In this document: piece after piece, positions 60,642-64,000 of the stretch
Position numbering within the stretch: position 1 is the stretch's first letter
Layout: every line of letters begins with the position of its first letter
Assembly: GCF_003426025.1 (NCBI RefSeq)
Contig: NZ_QJSH01000010.1
Span: 1 to 64,000 of the forward strand
From: Paraliobacillus quinghaiensis
Lineage (GTDB): Bacteria; Bacillota; Bacilli; Bacillales; Amphibacillaceae
Direction of reading: 5' to 3'
Length of the DNA stretch: 64,000 nucleotides
The notes under the pieces: generated by a model
Databases searched by the model: none
The model's input: only the letters and a program-made list of their open reading frames with translations
Told to the model about the DNA's origin: nothing
Program-made: the position numbers and the translations under genes

Positions 60642-61721
60642 ATGTATAATATAATGGAGTTAGTTACAGGATTTTTACTATCAGCGATCACAGCAATAGT
60701 AATAACTCCTTTAATAAAGAAGTTGGCAATTAAACTTGGTGCTACAGATCGACCAGACTATAGAAAAAAGCATACAGAAGAAATGCCTCGATTAGGTGGT
60801 TTAGCAATTGTTGTTGGTGTAGCTGTGGGTTTAACTTATTTACAGCCACAACACCCACATATGCTAGAAATTATTATTGGTGGCTTGATTATTGTGGTAG
60901 TAGGTGTACTGGATGACTTTATTACTTTAAAGCCTATTTACAAATTAACTGGCCAAATAGCTGCAGCATCTGTCGTGGTTTCATCTGGTCTAGTGATTGA
61001 TAAATTAACGATGCCATTTCTAGGGACAGTTCATTTTGACAATTTTGGAATTTTTTTAACGATCTTTTGGATTGTTGGAGTATCTAATGCGATTAATTTG
61101 ATTGATGGATTAGATGGATTAGCAGCGGGTGTATCAGCGATAGGTCTAATTAGTATTCTAATCATTGCTATTATGGATTATCGAATTGTTGTAGTTTACT
61201 TATCAGTTGCATTAGTTGGTAGTTGTATTGGTTTTCTCTATCATAATTTTTATCCCGCAAAAATCTTCATGGGTGACACTGGTGCATTATTTTTAGGATA
61301 TGCTATTGCTGTAGTTTCTACATTAGGTTTATTCAAGAATGTAGCACTATTTAGTTTTATCATGCCAATAGTAGTTATGGCAATTCCGATCTTTGATACA
61401 CTCTTCGCAATTATTCGAAGGGTTATGAGTCAACAGAGTATTGGTACACCTGATCGAAAACATATTCACTATAAACTTCTAGAAATGGGTTATAGTCATC
61501 GGAAATCGGTATTAATCATTTATGGTTTTAGCGCCTTTTTTGGAATCATGGCTATTGTTTTTAATAGTGCTACAATGCTTGCCTCATTAATTATCATAGC
61601 TCTAGTTATTTTGGGTATTCAATTAATTGCTGAGTTATCAGGAATAGTGTTCAATGGTCAACAACCTTTATTGGATAGTATACGAAAAATAACAGGTTTA
61701 AGAGCAAAAAAGGTAGAATAA
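60642..61721 (+). CDS. tagO: Undecaprenyl-phosphate GlcNAc-1-phosphate transferase (TagO/WecA-like)
   Basis: Starts wall teichoic acid or secondary wall polymer synthesis by moving GlcNAc-1-P from UDP-GlcNAc to undecaprenyl phosphate. The 359-residue membrane protein has about ten helices and the family motifs RKKHTEEMPRLGG (41-53), Asp91-Asp92 in VGVLDDF, NLIDGLDGLAAG (152-163), FMGDTGALFLGY and PDRKHIHYKLLEMG. It supplies the lipid anchor for the polymer encoded upstream. The ATG at 60642 follows GTAGGTGTGATAG, a modest ribosome site. A shared bidirectional terminator separates it from the convergent LCP gene. Confidence 0.94.
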   Translation: MYNIMELVTGFLLSAITAIVITPLIKKLAIKLGATDRPDYRKKHTEEMPRLGGLAIVVGVAVGLTYLQPQHPHMLEIIIGGLIIVVVGVLDDFITLKPIYKLTGQIAAASVVVSSGLVIDKLTMPFLGTVHFDNFGIFLTIFWIVGVSNAINLIDGLDGLAAGVSAIGLISILIIAIMDYRIVVVYLSVALVGSCIGFLYHNFYPAKIFMGDTGALFLGYAIAVVSTLGLFKNVALFSFIMPIVVMAIPIFDTLFAIIRRVMSQQSIGTPDRKHIHYKLLEMGYSHRKSVLIIYGFSAFFGIMAIVFNSATMLASLIIIALVILGIQLIAELSGIVFNGQQPLLDSIRKITGLRAKKVE

Positions 61722-61748
61722 AAAAACCAGGATATCCTGGTTTTTTTT
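61721..61748. terminator. Bidirectional terminator between tagO and the LCP gene
   Basis: AAAAAACCAGGATATCCTGGTTTTTTTT: symmetrical stem with A- and T-runs on both sides, serving both convergent genes. Confidence 0.93.
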
Positions 61749-61753
61749 GATGT

Positions 61754-62740
61754 TTACTCTTCGGTCATATTACCATCTGACTCTAATTCAAGGTGGTTCC
61801 TTAACTCGTTTTTTACTTCATTTAAGGATTCTTCAGTAGGTATATAATAAGATAAGCTATTAATGTACTGACTTTCCCCTTCTAGTGTAATTTGATCAAT
61901 GTTACTTACTCTAAAATCAGAATACCTTCTGAAAAAGGCTACTGCCTCTCTTAGTTTCATATTTGTCTCTAAATTACTTTCTAAGTCTTTTGCTAGATTA
62001 TCAATTTTCATAATAGTTGATGCAGAGATTAATTCTTCGATTATTGCCTCTACAACTTGTTTTTGACGCTCATTTCGACCAATGTCCCCACGAGGGTCTT
62101 CTAACCTCATTCTTGCATATGCTAATGCATAACGCCCGTTTAATTCCATTTCACCTTCGTAAAATTGTAATTTTTCAGCAACTCTATCATCACTATTCTG
62201 TTTAAAATCAAAAGGAACATCAACCGTAATTCCTCCAACAGTATCAACAATACTTTTAAGACCATCGAAATTAACAGTTGCATAATAATCTATAGGTATA
62301 TTGAGAAATCGTTCGACTGTTTGTATTGTTAGTTCTTTTCCACCGAACGCAAATGCATGATTAATTTTGTCCTTACCATCCCGATCAGGTATTACAACAC
62401 GTGTGTCACGAGGAATACTTAAAAGTTTTAAGTGTTCATCCTTTGGGTTAAAAGTAGCTACCATGAGTGTATCCGAACGTCCACTTTGATCTCCAGATGA
62501 ATAGTTTTCTACACCCATTAAGAGAATGGAAACAGGGTCATCACTAATAGAAACTTCCTTTTGTCTTAATTCTGATTTATCTCTTCCTAAATCATCATAT
62601 GTTTCATTGGCAGCTTGATAGGTTCGGAAAAATAAATAACCACCAAAGCTAATCAAAACAAGAAGTAAGGAAAGGGAAATTAATATAATGCGATTTCTCT
62701 TTCGTTTCTTCTTACTTTTTCGCAATTCTTTACGGTCCAT
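61754..62740 (-). CDS. LytR-CpsA-Psr (LCP) family polymer ligase
   Basis: LCP enzymes move wall teichoic acid or capsule from the lipid carrier to peptidoglycan. The 328-residue protein has a basic N-terminus, one membrane helix (about 18-36) and the LCP domain: ILLMGVE, SDTLMVATFNPKDE, LLSIPRDTRV with the Arg/Asp pair, the VDTVGGITVDV strand and the ALAYARMRLEDPRGDIGRNERQKQ signature in parts (YARMR, DIGRNERQ). I chose the ATG at 62740, seven nt after AAAGGAG; the ATG at 62746 is too close to it. It is convergent to tagO and has its own promoter. It likely attaches this locus's polymer. Confidence 0.93.
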   Translation of the reverse strand: MDRKELRKSKKKRKRNRIILISLSLLLVLISFGGYLFFRTYQAANETYDDLGRDKSELRQKEVSISDDPVSILLMGVENYSSGDQSGRSDTLMVATFNPKDEHLKLLSIPRDTRVVIPDRDGKDKINHAFAFGGKELTIQTVERFLNIPIDYYATVNFDGLKSIVDTVGGITVDVPFDFKQNSDDRVAEKLQFYEGEMELNGRYALAYARMRLEDPRGDIGRNERQKQVVEAIIEELISASTIMKIDNLAKDLESNLETNMKLREAVAFFRRYSDFRVSNIDQITLEGESQYINSLSYYIPTEESLNEVKNELRNHLELESDGNMTEE

Positions 62741-62779
62741 ATCCATTCTCCTTTAAATATAATACAATTGACTTTATCT

Positions 62780-62808
62780 ATTATAGAGATATTTAAAAAA
62801 AGTTTCAA
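62780..62808 (-). promoter_or_regulatory. Sigma-A promoter of the LCP gene
   Basis: On the minus strand TTGAAA, a 17-nt spacer and TATAAT; near-perfect consensus, 40 nt upstream of the chosen start. Confidence 0.78.
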
Positions 62809-62995
62809 TGAGATAGTAAAATTAAGTATAAAACACTTCATAATTGGCTAGTTATGTAAATTCTGATTAGAATATATACAAAAATATATATCTATGATAA
62901 TATTTTTAAAAGCTCGATTGTAGGATTAATTGGGTTCTTTACCTACATGGTATTAGAATTATATTACATTACTATTATTTATGGGAGAATATAAG

Positions 62996-63139
62996 ATGAA
63001 AGATACAAATGCTACAGATAGTGATAAATTAAAAGCTCTTTTATCTAATGTTTATCAAAAAGGATCGCAAGGAGCTTCGCTACAAGAAGTTATGCATCAA
63101 CTTCAAGCAGAATTACCTCGAATTTTAAAAAGAACATAG
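62996..63139 (+). CDS. Small protein of 47 residues, unknown function
   Basis: A compact ORF with every sign of a real gene: TGGGAGAATATAAG just before the ATG, a coherent amphipathic helical protein and a strong terminator 12 nt after the stop. The product starts MKDTNATDSDKLKALLSN and ends QLQAELPRILKRT. It is soluble, mildly basic at the end and has no signal peptide. I do not recognise a family. It lies between the divergent LCP gene and a pseudogene. A role in wall-polymer regulation would only be guesswork. Confidence 0.7.
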   Translation: MKDTNATDSDKLKALLSNVYQKGSQGASLQEVMHQLQAELPRILKRT

Positions 63140-63151
63140 TAACCTATAGAA

Positions 63152-63187
63152 AAAAGGATAAGCCACTAATTACTGGCTTATCCTTTT
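63152..63187 (+). terminator. Rho-independent terminator after the 47-residue ORF
   Basis: AAAGGATAAGCCA-CTAATTAC-TGGCTTATCCTTTT: 13-bp stem. Confidence 0.9.
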
Positions 63188-63228
63188 AATGTTTACTTAA
63201 TATATTGGAATTGTAAACAGAAGGACAT

Positions 63229-63430
63229 TTAAGCTGTCCGTCCATTTTTAATTAACAATGTAATATAAATCAACATTGATACCAAAACAGAAACTGCAGC
63301 AGCTAATTGATGATGCTATAACCAAAACTCGCTGCTATTAGTCCGAATGTCATTGCCCCAACACCAACTCCAAGATCAAACGATGCAAAGAACGTAGCAT
63401 TAGCCATGCCTTTCGATTTGCTGCAGCCAC
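63229..63430 (-). pseudogene. Remnant of an MFS transporter gene (C-terminal part)
   Basis: On the minus strand one frame reads KSKGMANATFFASFDLGVGV then GAMTFGLIAASFGYSIIN and a stop; another frame continues with AAAVSVLVSMLIYITLLIKN and GRTA before a stop at 63229-63231. Joined across a frameshift, these are the last two helices of a major-facilitator drug-type transporter. The rest of the gene is gone. It occupies most of the 436-bp stretch between the small ORF and the dehydrogenase gene. Confidence 0.72.
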
Positions 63431-63575
63431 ATTAGAAAATAAGTTTCAAGTAATTATCAGATATATATATGTGAGAATACAATGTAATGAAGTTATTAAA
63501 TCAGCAATAATTCCAGTTCTATATATGCCAATAGATACATTTCAACAAATTTAAATGTATAGGATGTGCATATCT

Positions 63576-64000
63576 ATGAAAATAGCCGTTGCAGGTACCG
63601 GGTATGTAGGATTGTCGAATTCCATATTGTTAGCACAACATAACGAAGTAGTTGCCCTAGATATTATCCAAGAAAAAGTCGATCTGATAAACAATAAAAA
63701 ATCACCTATTATTGATCCGGAGATAGAAGAGTATTTAGCAACAAAGGATTTAAATCTTACCGCAACAACAGATGTAAATGCAGCTTATGATAATGCTGAT
63801 TTTGTTATTATTTCTACACCAACAAACTATGATCCAGACAAAAACTATTTTGATACAAGTACAGTTGAAAAAGTTATCGAAACGGTGACAGCGATCAATC
63901 CACAGGCAACAATGGTTATCAAATCAACAGTGCCTGTAGGGTATACAGTTGAAACGAAAGCGAAGTTTAAAACAGGAAATATCATTTTCTCACCAGAATT
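63576..64000 (+). CDS. ugd: UDP-glucose 6-dehydrogenase (partial, runs off the right edge)
   Basis: The visible 141 residues are the N-terminal NAD domain: MKIAVAGTGYVGLSNSILLA, ALDIIQEKVDLINNKKSPI, TPTNYDPDKNYFDTS and IKSTVPVGYT. These motifs fit the Ugd subgroup that makes UDP-glucuronate, different from the ManNAc-type WecC at 41.2 kb. The catalytic Cys lies beyond the window. Upstream AGGATGTGCATATCT is a weak ribosome site. It suggests that a uronic acid donor is also made for the surface polymer. Confidence 0.88.
   Translation, partial: MKIAVAGTGYVGLSNSILLAQHNEVVALDIIQEKVDLINNKKSPIIDPEIEEYLATKDLNLTATTDVNAAYDNADFVIISTPTNYDPDKNYFDTSTVEKVIETVTAINPQATMVIKSTVPVGYTVETKAKFKTGNIIFSPE

Noticed and set aside
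62747-62840. TGAAAC upstream of the LCP gene as an ECF -35 box
   Set aside because: No CGTC at the right distance; the site is explained better by a TTGAAA-N17-TATAAT sigma-A promoter.

Overview
The window looks like a chromosomal segment of a low-GC, endospore-forming, flagellated member of the Bacillaceae, most like the Oceanobacillus/Virgibacillus/Gracilibacillus group. The evidence is the gene order spoIIR-ywlB-tsaC-mntP-ywlE-rpiB-ywlG-glyA-upp-mnaA-atpIBEFHAGDC-ywzB-ywmB-murA-spoIID-spoIIQ-spoIIID-mbl-flhO-flhP-fabZ, which closely follows the ywl-ywp region of B. subtilis. Other signs are a group IIC intron end resembling the Oceanobacillus iheyensis intron, many acidic surface proteins, and an ATP synthase c subunit with the alkaliphile-type PxxExxP motif. 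Together these suggest a salt- and possibly alkali-adapted host. No rRNA, tRNA or CRISPR array was found.

Layout. (1) 1-680: the 3' end of a group IIC intron, inserted inside a palindromic interspersed repeat, and a second disrupted copy of that repeat. (2) 0.7-10.3 kb: conserved housekeeping block (sporulation signal SpoIIR, threonylcarbamoyl-AMP synthase, Mn efflux, arginine phosphatase, RpiB, GlyA, Upp, UDP-GlcNAc 2-epimerase), with a DnaA-box cluster at 1.75-1.99 kb and a NERD-domain gene on the minus strand. (3) 10.5-12.7 kb: secreted subtilase. (4) 13.1-20.3 kb: complete F1Fo ATP synthase operon with an unusually long, hairpin-rich atpE-atpF spacer. (5) 20.7-33.3 kb: LysM protein flanked by repeats, then cell-wall, sporulation, cell-shape and flagellar genes, with an AimR-like (arbitrium receptor-like) gene between spoIIQ and spoIIID. 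(6) 33.7-38.6 kb: TetR-regulated RND efflux operon. (7) 38.7-64 kb: an AT-rich cell-surface polymer locus.

The surface-polymer locus is the most unusual part. It holds two GT4 glycosyltransferases, a UDP-ManNAc dehydrogenase (its substrate can come from MnaA at 9.1 kb), a TagGH-like ABC exporter, a methyltransferase, a CgeB-like/GT2 fusion, TagO, an LCP polymer ligase and a second nucleotide-sugar dehydrogenase at the right edge. Embedded in it is a duplicated two-gene module: a roughly 1000-residue fusion (CgeB-like glycosyltransferase + polysaccharide pyruvyl transferase + C-terminal beta-rich domain) followed by a secreted wall hydrolase carrying three tandem ~140-residue SH3-like double repeats (a GH73 glucosaminidase in one, an M14 carboxypeptidase in the other). 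My inference is that the fusions decorate a wall polymer that the repeat-bearing hydrolases recognise.

Two families of short intergenic tandem arrays (21 bp and about 20 bp periods) and one ~140 bp palindromic family recur between genes and account for most of the longer non-coding stretches.
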